Assembly: GCA_035578155.1 (NCBI GenBank)
Contig: JAPWDM010000008.1
Location: 19,288,842 to 19,352,841 of the forward strand
From: Brachynemurus nebulosus
Lineage: Eukaryota > Arthropoda > Insecta > Neuroptera > Myrmeleontidae
Length of the DNA stretch: 64,000 bases
Direction: 5' to 3'
A program made the position numbers and the translations under genes. The notes under the pieces are model-generated. The model was not told the DNA's origin, did not search any database, and saw nothing but the letters and a program-made list of their open reading frames with translations. Below, piece by piece: positions 22,400-33,605 of this stretch. Each line of letters opens with the position of its first letter. Position 1 is the stretch's first letter.

Positions 22400-24340
22400 A
22401 CTGGTACAGGTGCCGCCATCTGTGACAGATTTTCCGAAATACGGTACAATTCTAAATTATGTTCAATTTTATCCACATAGCTTAGTATAATTTATATTTT
22501 GTAAATTCCTAGAGTTCACTTTTTTTTATCTTGGAATCTTTGAATTTTTTTTATTTTTCTTTTTTTGTAACCTTATCTATTGTACTTATCACTGGCAGTA
22601 AAAAGTCCGGCATTTTGAGACAAAGAAAATTTTCCATATGGTTTGTTTAGAAGGTTAAATGCTAGTATCAAGGAGTGGAACGGGGGAGCATTAAAAACGT
22701 ACCTGAAATAGATTATTTGTAATTTTCCCAGTAAGCCAAACGGACAATTTAACGCGTCAAATTCAAATTATATAATTATACTGTTTTTTATTAAATCTGT
22801 AAGTTTAATATTTTTATATGGTCTATTTCAGTTAAATTTAACCATGCTTCGTAACTTTGAATTTAAATAATTTCCGTCTTCTTGGCTTTATCTCTTTTAT
22901 TATTGCATTTATGTAAATTTTAAATTTGCAGTTTATTTTTAGAAAAGAAGATCGATTTGTTTCGAATATAAGAATTATTTAATTTTTTAACGAAAACTCA
23001 TGATCAATTTTATCTGAAAAGAGGTATACCTATAAATAAAATGCAAAATGTAAATAAAAAGAAAGTTATTTTTATTTTTTCTAAATTTCCTTACAACCAG
23101 TTAAAAAGTTACATAAATCTTAGTAAAAATTATTAAAATAATTACATTTAAATTGAAAAAAATTTCGGTTATAAAAGTATTGGTCTAAAAATCTTTTACT
23201 ACATAATTTTTAATACACAGTTAAATATTAAACAAAAAGACCCCTCCAGATAAGATAGGTGAATCTGCCTAAGGTCCAACCTGGGTCGGGGGTGCCACGG
23301 TAGGGTCCCCGCCCTTGCACATGTATTCCATAGCTGCAATATTAGGTCAAGGTTGCTTTGCTTTTTCGAGTTGTACCAAAATGTTCAATTTTGAACTTTT
23401 CCCGATTTTCCACTTTCCTTCCCCCCAAGTGCATAAGTATTATATATATGCATGTAGGGTTCTAAGAGCTCCATAAGACAGTGCATGCAGCTCTCCAAAA
23501 CACGGTGTTTAGAAGAAGATATTTGCAAAAATTTCACAAAACGCGATCTTGGACCAAAATGAGACATAGATTTTTGAAATCTACGCCTTTGAATTAGTAA
23601 CTACATGTCTAAAAATATTTCACAAAATTGGGCCAAGTAAGGCTAATTTAAGGATTTAAATATAAAGGTCTCTAGTGACACTCGGTGTTGCAGCCGCCTT
23701 AGTGAGCTTGTTTAGCCATAAATTATTGCGACGTCTTCCTCTCATCCTTAAAAAAGCAAGCGTGTGCGATTAAGGCTCATTACCAGTGTTTTCATCAGTA
23801 TGGAAAGATCTCACAAAGTATCATAAATCAAAAAACATGACTTATGTCACAAAGAGGTAAATTGAAAAGATAAATACAAGTTATCCTTGAATTCTTACCG
23901 CAGTTATTGAACAGTTTTGTTAAGGGCACATGTTTCTTAAGGTTCCTTAGCCCAACTTATCTTTATCCACATTTGTGAGCACCTAGTGAGCGTGTTTTTT
24001 TAATTTTTGATGTTTTGCAAGACTTTTCCAGCAAGAAACAGTGGTTATGAGATTTTCTCACGCACAGCACACGTGCTTTTACTTAAAATGAAAGGAAAGC
24101 TTTGTGATTTCCTATGGCTGGATAAAGCCATTAAAACGACTATAAAGTCGCGTGTCTAGAGCTCCTTGCATTTACAGAGCATTTACCCTGGTGCAATTCG
24201 AAAACACAAAGTTAATTTGCCTCAACATTGCGAGATATTTTTTGATATTTTTTTTACTAATTCGAAGCTATATTATCCGTGCTTTTTAGTGACAGTACTT
24301 GTCTGTTTACCCCACCGGTTTTTCTACGACGTCAAATGAT
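22400..24340. other. Unassigned AT-rich sequence
   Basis: No gene I can support. A moderately GC-rich stretch at 23270-23330 (GGGTCGGGGGTGCCACGGTA) and a segment at 23440-23570 look like decayed repeats, but no second copy is seen in the window. Confidence 0.35.
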
Positions 24341-24348
24341 ACAATATA

Positions 24349-25100
24349 GGGGAGAGTCTGCTATATTGGACCGGCTCCTAAATTGGACCGCGTCAGTTTT
24401 AAGCAATTAAAAGACAGTTAGAGCCATCTAACAATAAAAATATTAAACAACATTCGAATTTATTTCTTAGTACGAATTTAGGTAATTGTCAAGTAAGAAA
24501 TCTTTGAAAACTCGCAAATTTATGAAAAATTGTTAAGTTGATGCTAAATTTTCATTACTTACCGTTCGACTAAACCCTTAACAGGTAGGTACAACTTTTT
24601 CTTTTTATATTTATGTTTTATCTATGTCATATGTAATTTATTATTACGACATAATCTTAAAAATATATACATGGATTAGATGTAGATAACGGTTTTTGTA
24701 GAAAAACATTATGGTCCCCCAAACTGGACCTAGTAGAAGTTCCTAAAATGGACCGGTTCAATTTAAGAACCATTTAATATTTACAATTTTTATTACTTTT
24801 AGGATGACATCACGAGGAAGGTACGGCCAGTGGAAGCAAGAATAATTAGAAAAAGCACCTCAGGCTTTTAATAGAGGAGAAGAAATGATTTTTGAAACAG
24901 TAGCTAATAGTGGTCAATCTAACAAAGAAACTGAAAGTTGGTACTGTGGAATTTGTGAAGAAGATAGAATTGAGCCAATGATTCAATGCATGATGTGCAA
25001 AGAATGGAATCACTTAAAATGTGCAAATTCTTCGGAGAGAGTGAAAAAGTACTTTTGTGTTTATTATAAAAAATAATTTCTGAGCTTTTAATCTTAGAAT
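24349..25100 (+). mobile_element. Pogo/Tigger-like element, internally deleted
   Basis: The left end is TA|GGGGAGAGTCTGCTATA, followed by pogo-style subterminal repeats built on TTGGACC (24370-24395 and 24715-24755). It encloses a transposase pseudogene that has both an N-terminal DNA-binding start and a C-terminal PHD finger but no catalytic domain. I could not locate a matching right end; the element fades near 25100, where a LINE ORF1 remnant begins. Confidence 0.75.
24804..25076 (+). pseudogene. Pogo-like transposase, HTH start joined to C-terminal PHD finger
   Basis: An ATG at 24804, just after an acceptor-like TTTTATTACTTTTAG, opens MTSRGRYGQWKQE, then a stop, then LEKAPQAFNRGEE. This is the beginning of the CENP-B/pogo type helix-turn-helix domain. 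In the same frame, about 10 codons later, follows WYCGICEEDRIEP..QCMMCKEWNHLKCA, a PHD-type zinc finger (Cys-x2-Cys, Cys-x2-Cys, His-x2-Cys). The last Cys pair is degenerate (YFCVYYKK, one Cys lost). The DDE domain of about 300 residues is missing. Pogo-family proteins in insects often carry a C-terminal PHD/zinc finger, so this is best read as an internal-deletion derivative. One stop codon at residue 14 also breaks it. Confidence 0.8.
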
Positions 25101-25462
25101 TACTATGTACTTTTTGTTTCAGTGTGTTTTCGTCACGACCTAAGTATATCCATACCTTAGATTCGACACATTGAAGCTCTTCATTTGTAGGACCATTACC
25201 TCTTATAATTTTTAGTTTTCCTTTTCCTGTAGGTTACGGTAGTGAAACCTTCATTATCATCTTCCACTTCAGTTGCCTCATTTTCTGCAGGTTCATTTAA
25301 AGTACCTTGATTACTTTCCTCTTCATTTGTTCTGTGTCAGCTACCCTGGATGTTTGAGATCGGGTCTTCATGCGGTTTTTATTTTCCATCACTTTTTGTA
25401 CGTAAGTAGTACTATTACTAGCACCTGGCGCCCTCTGTTGAGTACTGTTTTCATTAGCAGTA

Positions 25463-26401
25463 GGGGAAGGCTCGCTATAGTGGCCCAGGCAGGTAAAGTG
25501 GTCACCACTAGTTTGCAAATGAACTAATAGCTGTCATCTCTTGTTATTTTGTTTAAAATATAGATTGACAGTTTACATAGTGTCACGGTGCATATCAACT
25601 CGTTAGGTGTTACTTAGAAAATTTTATTTAAAAAAAAGTGTTTCTTGTGCCCTTTGATCTAAGGTAAGTACTTACAAATATTGTATAAAATATATTGTAT
25701 TATGAATACTTGGTTTTTGTGAATATTCCCTGTGTCTGTTGTAGTTCTGAAGTAATTAATTTTATAATAAACAATTATGAATCATACGTTGGGGCGGAAC
25801 TTATTTCAGTTTTCCTATTTTACTTAGTTTTGGGTAATGTGGCCCACTATGTATAAAGGTAAAGTGGCCCAGTGGATCTAGCGGTGGTACCAGAATTGTG
25901 GACGGAATCAATAGCAGAAGATGGCTGAGTACGATGTACGATATGCAAAAGATGTGTCTATGAAGTCTGCTCTGGTTGCAATGAGGAAGATGGCGATTTT
26001 ACTTGTGAGTTTTGTTTTAAAAATAAATAGTTACCATCTGAGTACTTTGGATAATTAAAAATTGTTTTTATGATTGCTAACTAGTAGCAAATTGTAATAT
26101 TTTTGATTAAAAATTGTAATTTCATCTAAAAATTAAAAAGTCAGTTTTAATCTATGTTAACTTTTAATATTAATAATACTATGCCACTTTACCTACCCAA
26201 GGTGGGTAATGTGGTCATTTTGTCACTTACGAAATAATTGATAATTTTTTATTACTGTGAATATGTAAACCATATGTATATTATAAAATAAAGACTTTAT
26301 TAAATTTGCAATTGTATTATATCAAGAAATATCAATTAAATAAAACCGTTTAAAACATATCAATTCAAACCTTAGGGTGGCCACATTGCCCTACCTTCCC
26401 C
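25463..26401. mobile_element. Pogo/Tigger-like element, 939 bp, TA duplication
   Basis: The ends are GGGGAAGG (25463) and CCTTCCCC (to 26401), flanked by TA (25461-25462, 26402-26403). Subterminal GTGGCCC motifs with the pattern 'GTAATGTGGCC / TAAAGTGGCC' recur at 25480-25500, 25836-25870, 26185-26215 and 26375-26390. It is inserted in the LINE ORF1 remnant and contains a short PHD-finger coding remnant. Confidence 0.88.
25935..26030 (+). pseudogene. PHD-finger tail of a pogo-like transposase
   Basis: 31 codons read CTICKRCVYEVCSGCNEEDG then DFTCEFCFKNK and a stop. This is the C-terminal half of a PHD-type zinc finger, with Cys pairs CxxC, CxxC and CxxC in correct order. It is the only coding piece left in this element, so the transposase has been lost. 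The element would have been moved by a related full-length protein. Confidence 0.7.
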
Positions 26402-26614
26402 TATTATCAACTTTCACTGCCACCTGCTTTACTTTCTTTGTATTTACATTACTAGTGTTTTGGTTCTTAAATAGTATACCCTTAATTGTGTAAAGAGTCG
26501 TCCTTGAGACTTGAGACTACATAAATACTTATTTAGTCTCAAGTCTCAAGGGAGGCAAATTTCATTGTTGGATAGAATTGAAATAATTTTGTTCTTATTA
26601 ATTAATAGATTATA

Positions 26615-26765
26615 CAACGGTTAAATTGAATTGTTGTCGGTTAGGTTGAATTGTTTTCGGTTGATCAGTCGTCGGTCAATTTGTCGTTAGGTTGATCTGT
26701 CGTTAGGTTGATTTGTCGTCGGTTGAGATGTCCGGGTTCAACTGTCGCGGTTGAACTGTCTGCGA
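26615..26765. repeat. Short-period minisatellite, ~16-18 bp units
   Basis: Repeats of GTTGATTTGTCGTCG / GTTAGGTTGATCTGTCGT type, about eight degenerate units, ending in a GC-rich CCCGGCGCCGGG palindrome (26776-26787). Similar short-period inverted units flank 43874-44268. They could be clustered transposase-binding sites at an element's end. Confidence 0.7.
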
Positions 26766-26769
26766 TTTA

Positions 26770-29700
26770 CTATTCCCGGCGCCGGGCCTTTATGTTATAT
26801 CAAAATTCCAGAACCCTTACTTTATGTAAATTGGGCCTTATTTTTTAACCTCTTTAAACGTTAAGATGACTCAATCCGGTCGGATAGGATTGCCAGAACT
26901 GAATTTCTGTATCCAAGAGCCTATCCTCTCAATTTGACGTGTGTTGAAATGACCATCGCAATTCAGCCATTGGCTGGTGTTGGTGGAACTATATCTGATA
27001 TTACAATAAAAAAAATGTTTTTATCAAGTCTCAACTACAATAAATTTACACGAGGAGATTCAGAAAAAAAAAATTGTTTGTATAAGAAAAATTGAAAATT
27101 GCACTGTGAGAATATAATATCGAAAAATATTTAATATTACAATATTAAAAAGGAAAAAATCACAGCCAAAGCTGATGGACAGAATTACACAGAATATGAA
27201 AGATAAGTCCGGACTAAAGAAGCGTAAATCTAATGCATCTTCAAAACCTAGACATACATACATTATTAAATATACTGTTTATCTCTCTCATCACTGTTGT
27301 ATATATGTAAATTTAATCATTTTCTTCCATTTAAGTACACATAAATGCCATGGAATATGAATGAGAAGAAAAATTGTAAAAAAAAGATGGAAAATATATA
27401 TGAGGATAGTAAAATATTTACTTGCTTTTACTGCTATTTCCTTTAATATCCGCTAATAATCTGTGTTAAAAAATTCATATATAAAATAAAAAAAAAAAAA
27501 ACTTTTGTAAATTGTAGTACCATAAAGTAATCACGAGAGACGAACTTAAATGAGAATATTAAATTCCTCTTATCGTGATCTAGATTTATATACATGTAAC
27601 ATTTTACGGTTAACATCTCTTTCGCTTTTTCCAACGACATTTCGTATGTCTTGTTTCTTTCCTTCGTCAACATCTCTGTTTTTCCTCTTACGTAACTTCT
27701 TACTAGTTTTTTCGTATTATAAAAGTAATTGTACATATTATAAAAGCGGAGATTTTTCTTCCTCTTTTTTTCATCTGAAATCTTTATATATTACTCACTG
27801 CACACTTAATTCACGGTTACAACTATATTTACTGTTTATGGAGTTTCTTATCTATCTTTACGATATAAGTATATTTATGTGTTTGTGTATGTATACGTAT
27901 ACGTGTATACCTACTTATGAATCCAAACGAGTATTTATATACGTATTTATGAAAATTTTTAATCTTTTAATGTGTAATATTTTATTTTAAATTGTTTCAA
28001 AAAGAAATTAAACTACTTATGGATAAACTTTATTAAATATTTATCATTTAACATACGTACTCTCAAATTACAAACAAGGTTCCGTATAATAACCGTATTA
28101 TATCTCTATTCTATATTATATAATAAAATAATAAGTAAAGTAATGTAAAATTCTACGCGAACATGCTGTCAGACTAGAATGCTCCAAAGTGAAAATTCAA
28201 CGATGTTTTGCAATATCTTCTGTATAGCTGATAAACATCACCTGTCCACTTTCGCTGCGCTTAAAATCAGCAAATATATACCGCATTAAAAAATAAAACT
28301 CACTAGGTGAAATTATTTATTAAAAAATACTCTACAAGAAAGCTAAGAAGCACGTTTCTGTTTGGATTGAAAATAGAAAAGTTATATAACCTTAAAGTTT
28401 CTCACGCATTGACTGGTTAACTTTTTTTACCATAATTTTTAAATATTAATTTTTCACTAAAATGTTTCAAATAAATTAATGTTGTAGACACTTATATAGT
28501 CTACAAAAAAGTTCCTTTCAAAATTTTTGCCAGACTCGCGGTTATAGAGATGATCGAGTAAAATTTTCGAGCCTCAATTCAAGATGGCGGTTAACGTACA
28601 GCACATCAAGTTCCGAAAACTCCGTTTCACACTAATGATACACTTCTTTTTGATTTCCTAACAAAGTCGTTGCCCATTCGAAATGAACCGTCTCATTACC
28701 TATCTATTAATAGAAGTAACCATACATACATAAAAAATAACATTAATAAGTACCTATCGCGTGATCTTACTACCGCGCATAAATTTGGCCGACTAGACAA
28801 AATGGACAAGATAAGACCTGGCCGACCAATTAAATAATAAAATTTAAGGTTTCACCCTTAATTTGGCGAAGCTTTAGCCTTTAAATCAATGGGCAATAAA
28901 GCTTTGAAAAACTAACCACTTTTCGATGTCGGCTCACCACACCGGACAAAATGTCATATGCGACCGATCAAGTTTACTTTTTTGTGGGGAAAAGGCACTC
29001 AGCAAATTAACGAACTAAAAAAAAAATTATTAATTTCTCAAATAAAGTTCACGGGCAAACAAGCCTAACCAAAAATAATAATTTTCTGATGTCTTTTCCA
29101 AAAGCCACTTGACGAGCAACTGGCTCAATAATTATTATAATTTAGTGTATATACTTAGATCTCGGGAAGGAGAGCATGCGTATAGGTTTTTAATAGCTAC
29201 TTTTTTTTCGGAAAGTTTAAAAAACGAAATATTATCTGCGTATTTAAGTTATACCGATTTCACAAAATTGTAGAAATATTTTAAATTTTCACACGCTACT
29301 TGGTAAACATTTTCAACAGATAAAGCTTTCAGAAAATATTTTGACCGCTTACAATAACGTTCCGCTTTAATCTGATATTGATATGGAGATGAATCTACTT
29401 GTTAGACTTTGCCCTTTTAATTAAAATGTTCTTTATTTAAATAAATACATATCTTACATATCGATTTATAAAGTTCTTTGTAATCTGAAGAAACATAAAA
29501 CATATATAACATTGAACGTCTTAATGTTCAGTATAGAGAAATTGAACTACAGAAATATAGAAAATTAGGTACGCCTCAGGGACTTTTCAAGGCGGTTTTA
29601 ATACAAACAATAGTTTTGGAAATCAAAGGATATGTTGGTAAAGTTTTATTAGGTGATTTGTTCGTTCGTTTCACGGTAATAAAAGAGACACTAATTTTCA

Positions 29701-30205
29701 AAAGTAAAGAGATTACCTAGTTCGCTATTAGTGCTTTTTGTTCAAAGAAAATTTATAGATCTCAATTAAAATGTGATACTTCCTGGAAAATATTTGCAAT
29801 ATACAGATTTTTGAACAGTCTAAATCCTGTTGCAATTTACAATTTATTCAAAAGGAATTATGCACTACACACATTTTAGATAATACTAATTTAATAGTTT
29901 TTTGAAGAATTATTTAATTTAGTTAGTATTCACTTTTCAAAATGTTTTAAGTGCCGTTTTAGTGAATATTTAATATAAATATATATTTGCTAATTTTACT
30001 TTAATTAAAATCCCAGATATACCTATTACAAAACAACCAACATCAAAATAATATCATATCACTGCGATAATATGGACGATCCGAAACACCATTCTTTGCT
30101 TTCATTTGAAAAATTACATTGCAAAATCAACTGACATAGTTGATCTGTCACTAGCAAGGTTCTCTGTTCTTGGTATTGTCCTGGAATTACTTAGATATTT
30201 GATTT
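26770..30205. other. Unassigned AT-rich sequence
   Basis: No recognisable gene. At 27443-27736 the minus strand is open for 97 codons with a strongly charged middle (KTEMLTKERNKTYEMSLEKA), while the plus strand is open over 27550-27990 with a hydrophobic, Tyr/Phe-rich product. Neither has splice signals or a recognisable domain, so both are left uncalled. Confidence 0.35.
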
Positions 30206-30213
30206 ATCATTAC

Positions 30214-30901
30214 TAGAGTTGGGAGAACAGTGGTCCCGAACAGAATCGCCATATAAAATATTTTGAATTGGGGGGCTATAAATTTTATTAGAAGGCTGAG
30301 GATTTTCCCCTGGATTTGATGACTAGCCTAAGGAAGCTTTAAAGAACAAATCAGTAAAAATTAAAAATTACCCATTTTTCATAATATAATATATAATTTT
30401 AATTTTAAAAATAATTTTAAAAAATTAATGTTGAATAAATAAGTGGTCGACTGTAATACAAATTAATTTAAACGAATTCAAAACATTTATATTGTAAACA
30501 ATATCTCTATTTCCGTTGTGATTATTTTAATAATATGTACATGTCACCTTCTTTATACCTGCTTTAACGTAAACAAAATTGATTGTATTAGTAGATTGTA
30601 TCACTCTAGTAGGTCGCTCACAAGACTGAACATGGTTTTGTTTTTGCATTAGAAAAATATAAAGATATGTATGAACATATAACAAGCAAAATGATTCATA
30701 ATATTGGCAATTAAAAAACACAAACAGACACAAGATAACATTAACGATGTGGTATTAATAGTAAAACGTCGTAAAACTGATTTTTAAAAAGATTGGTAAT
30801 ATTTTTACGTTTTATGACAGCCCTCCAGTTCTATTCGTAGCCCCCCAGTACAAAATATTTTATATGGCGACTCTGTTAGGGACCTTTTGTTCTCATCTCT
30901 G
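30214..30901. mobile_element. hAT-type MITE, 688 bp, perfect 8-bp TSD
   Basis: Target duplication ATCATTAC at 30206-30213 and 30902-30909. Termini TAGAGTTGGGAGAAC and (right complement) CAGAGATGAGAAC; both continue into GGTCCC.AACAGA.TCGCC and ATATAAAATATTTTG then GGGGGGCTA. The TIRs therefore extend over about 75 bp. It has no transposase. Confidence 0.92.
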
Positions 30902-31854
30902 ATCATTACGTATTCATTTTTTAAACCGTGTGTTCAAAAAGAAAAAAAATGTTCACTGTAGAACCAATCATAGTTATTTTTAATTATTTTAACAGGACGA
31001 TAATTAAGCCAATTTTCAAACACATCAGAATTCCTGTAATTTTCATCAAAAATCCATAACAAAAACATTTATTGGCTATGAGACGATTACTACTAGGTTA
31101 TTCATTTTATCCATTAAAACCACATAAAATATATATCGTGCCTAGCCTTTTTATAAAAGAATTTAAAATTGTTAACCATTTAAATATTTTGATTTAAGAG
31201 AGACGGAAAAATCTGAAAAAACAAATATATTCAAACGGAAATAATTTCCAACATACAAAAAAACGTTAACTAATACACTCATACAGGGCATGAAACAGAG
31301 ACAGCAAGAGAGCGAATAAAATGGAACAAATGGAAAAAATGTTAATTCAGCATCCTAAAACATAAATTCTATTTCCTCAACATAGATAGCCTCCTATATT
31401 TCATTAAAAACATAGAATTAGAATGAAATAGACAAAGTGAGCGGATGTATGAGCGACGAAGAACACAAATGAATTGAACTGACAGACTGACGAGAGAACA
31501 TTAAAATCAAACACAATCAACATTTTCCATGTTCATTTTTTATATTAAAATCGGCCTATAAATAGTTTGGTTTTTTAGGTCAGGTTTATATTACTTACAA
31601 ATAGTATAGCGGGTGTTCAGCTGATACCATGTCATTTAATATCACGTACAAGGTGAGTATTGTAAACTGAGGTTAATTTGCAATCTGTGTGTGTGAATTT
31701 GATAATGAGTTGCAAGAGAAAATGTGATATTTTAATCAAAACTGAATTGGATAAATATATTTTTGACAAAAATGTAAACTTTACAAATGAAATAAATTGA
31801 TATGACGTAAAATATATTAATTAACAACTCTTATTAATTCATACAAGTCTCCTT

Positions 31855-32205
31855 TTTTACCAAAAAATTTCCAATAAAATTAGGGCTTGGAGTCGAGGAT
31901 GAAACCCCAATGATTTTATAACTTTAATTTAGATAAAGATAATGAAGATCTTAAAGAGCCATTTACAAATAAGTGTATACAGCGTCCCTAACAAAGCTCT
32001 TACCATTTTCAAGATATCTAACAAAATTGAAAAAAAAAATTAATCTTTCAGGGGTGAAAATTCCCCCCTTAAACCGGTTTGGGTACGAATGAAATATGGC
32101 TTATGATTAGTTTTAATAAGATTTACAATTCACCCAGTTTCAATCAGAGATACAGTTGCATAAGGTTCCTTGTTAGACCCGTAAAGACAACAATTTCTAT
32201 ACTTT
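31855..32205 (+). repeat. Dispersed repeat family C, copy 1
   Basis: Blocks AATGATTTTATAACTTTAAT, CTCTTACCATTTT, TTAAACCGGTTTGGG and GAGATACAGTTGCATAAGG follow in order. The reverse complement of the first three is found at 34640-34980, and the last block again near 37410. Confidence 0.7.
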
Positions 32206-32405
32206 TAATTTCAAATGTTATCGAGTGCCTGTGAAACATTATTAGTGTATGGCGGATTTTTATCCGTATTTAAACATACACCAATATTCATATGTTCACT
32301 CAATGTCCAGCTTTGGCTGATACTTGAACACTCGATGTACTTTGGCAAATGGCCAATTCATTATGTTAATTAAAATTGACATAGTGTTTGAAAAATTACC
32401 AAACT

Positions 32406-32475
32406 GGATCGGCTCGGACTCGAACCCGGATCTCTTGGTTACTAGCCAAGCGCCTTACCAACTAGGCCACCGATC
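32406..32475 (-). tRNA. tRNA-like sequence (AGT anticodon position), repeat-borne
   Basis: On the minus strand: acceptor stem GATCGGT.../...GAGCCGATC, A-box-like TGGCCTAGTTGGTAAGGC, an anticodon arm CTTGG-CTAGTAA-CCAAG whose loop would place AGT (Thr), and B-box GGGTTCGAGTCC. The T stem is not fully paired. It sits in a dispersed repeat, so it is probably a tRNA-derived repeat component, not a functional tRNA-Thr gene. Confidence 0.5.
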
Positions 32476-32782
32476 ACTTGTTCGAGTGCCACTCCAATTC
32501 AGTAATCAATCAGAACACAACCTCTCTCTAATGCGAGAGACGCGCAATGAATTGGCCATTTGCCAAAGTACATCGAGTGTTCAAGTATCAGCCAAAGCTG
32601 GACATTGACTGAACATATGAATATTGATGTATGTTTAAATACGGATAAAAATCCGCCATACACTAATAATGTTTCACAGGCACTCGATAACATTTGAAAT
32701 TAAAAGTATAAAAACTGCGTCTCGCATTAGAGAGAGGTTGTGTTTTGATTGATTAGTGAATTGGAGTGGCACTCGAACAAGT

Positions 32783-32852
32783 GATCGGTGGCCTAGTTGG
32801 TAAGGCGCTTGGCTGGTAATCAAGAGATCCGGGTTCGAGTCCCAGCCGATCC
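32783..32852 (+). tRNA. tRNA-like sequence (GGT anticodon position), repeat-borne
   Basis: Same structure as its inverted partner: GATCGGT acceptor side, GGCCTAGTTGGTAAGGC D arm, CTTGG-CTGGTAA-TCAAG anticodon arm (GGT at the anticodon position), GGGTTCGAGTCCCAGCC T arm, GATCC end. The anticodon differs from its partner by one base. The CC-A end is followed by a repeat sequence, not by a T-run terminator. Confidence 0.5.
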
Positions 32853-33540
32853 AGTTTGGTAATTTTTCAAACACTATGTCAATTTTAATTAACAACAATT
32901 TCTATTTAAGCTTTAGACTTTCTTGCACATTTAAAAACCATAGCAACATATCGAAAAAAAAAATCACTGAAGTGAATTTTTGAAATTTTCTTCAATAATT
33001 ATTATAAATGTATTAAAAATATTATTACACAATATATAAATACAAAATAATAGAAATTTAAAATGGAAAATATACCTATAAAAATATATTATATATTTCT
33101 GTTTATGATTATGGTGGAAGTGCAGAAAAAAAGAGACTTATGGCTTATAAACTTATCACTTTCCGATTAATTATCAGTGTCATTATTGTGGACGGTACCT
33201 ACCGAAATATGTCAAGCGTTATCGAAAAACGAGGTTGCAAATTTCAGCCCGTAATTCAGTTAACATGTCTCGACAAGGCTTGATAGTATAATAGTTTCAT
33301 TATTTTAAATGTTCTGTCACTAGTGTGAATCGATGCGTGAATGGATCCAGGGACTTGCACTCTTCTTGTTAGCTCAATCAATATTAAATAGTTTTATACT
33401 CAGTTAAAATGGCTATTTATAAAATCCAAGAACCAGCCGTCTTTTAGAATTTTTAGATGACATTTATTAATGTGGATAAATAAGAATAGAATAGTTCTAG
33501 GATTAGAAAAACGTAAGCATTAAACAAAAACGCTATTCCG

Positions 33541-33605
33541 TCCATGACAGGATTCGAATTTTCGAATCCGAGGTCCGACAGCTTATCCAATAGGCAATAA
33601 CGGTC
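33541..33605 (-). pseudogene. tRNA-Arg(TCG) pseudogene
   Basis: The minus strand begins GACCGTTATTGCCTATTGG and continues with a D arm GATAAG, an anticodon arm TCGGACCTCGGATTCGAA (anticodon TCG) and GAATCCTGTC. It closely follows the metazoan tRNA-Arg pattern, but several bases of the variable loop and 5' T-stem are missing (GAAA joins directly to ATTCGAATCC), and the acceptor pairing is imperfect. Confidence 0.7.

Larger units (their letters stand above)
25108..26445 (-). pseudogene. LINE ORF1 (gag-like) remnant, split by a pogo-like insertion
   Basis: Minus-strand translation runs KVKQVAVKVDN (26440-26404). Across the inserted element and one TA it continues NTANENSTQQRAPGASNSTT and MKTRSQTSRVADTEQ. 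After a frameshift near 25310 it reads ATEVEDDNEGFTTVTYRKRK, and near 25200 GPTNEELQCVESKVWIYLGR. Charged linker, GFTTVTYRK and the WIYLGR strand resemble ORF1/gag-like proteins of insect LINEs, where this region is an RNA-binding fold. No reverse transcriptase is next to it. Excising 25463-26401 plus one TA restores the frame, which supports both the coding call and the insertion. Confidence 0.6.
32212..32893. repeat. Inverted duplication of a tRNA-bearing repeat
   Basis: Two modules are present: X (about 160 bp, GAATTGGCCATTTGCC to TTTGAAATTAAAAGT) and Y (about 180 bp, CGTCTCGCATTAGAGAGAGG to AATTTTAATTAA, containing a tRNA-like sequence). The plus-strand order is rc(X), rc(Y), X, Y. A simple inverted copy of X-Y would give rc(Y), rc(X). 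The observed order implies an ancestral tandem ...YXYX... array that was then partly inverted. A third X-Y copy starts at 63744. Confidence 0.82.

Noticed and set aside
27443..27990. 97-codon minus and 146-codon plus open frames
   Set aside because: Mutually overlapping on opposite strands, no domain, no splice sites; the hydrophobic plus product follows from T-rich DNA.
32324..32898. ORFs on both strands with similar peptides (ending near QSEHNLSLMR)
   Set aside because: They are translations of the two inverted copies of the tRNA-bearing repeat, not genes.
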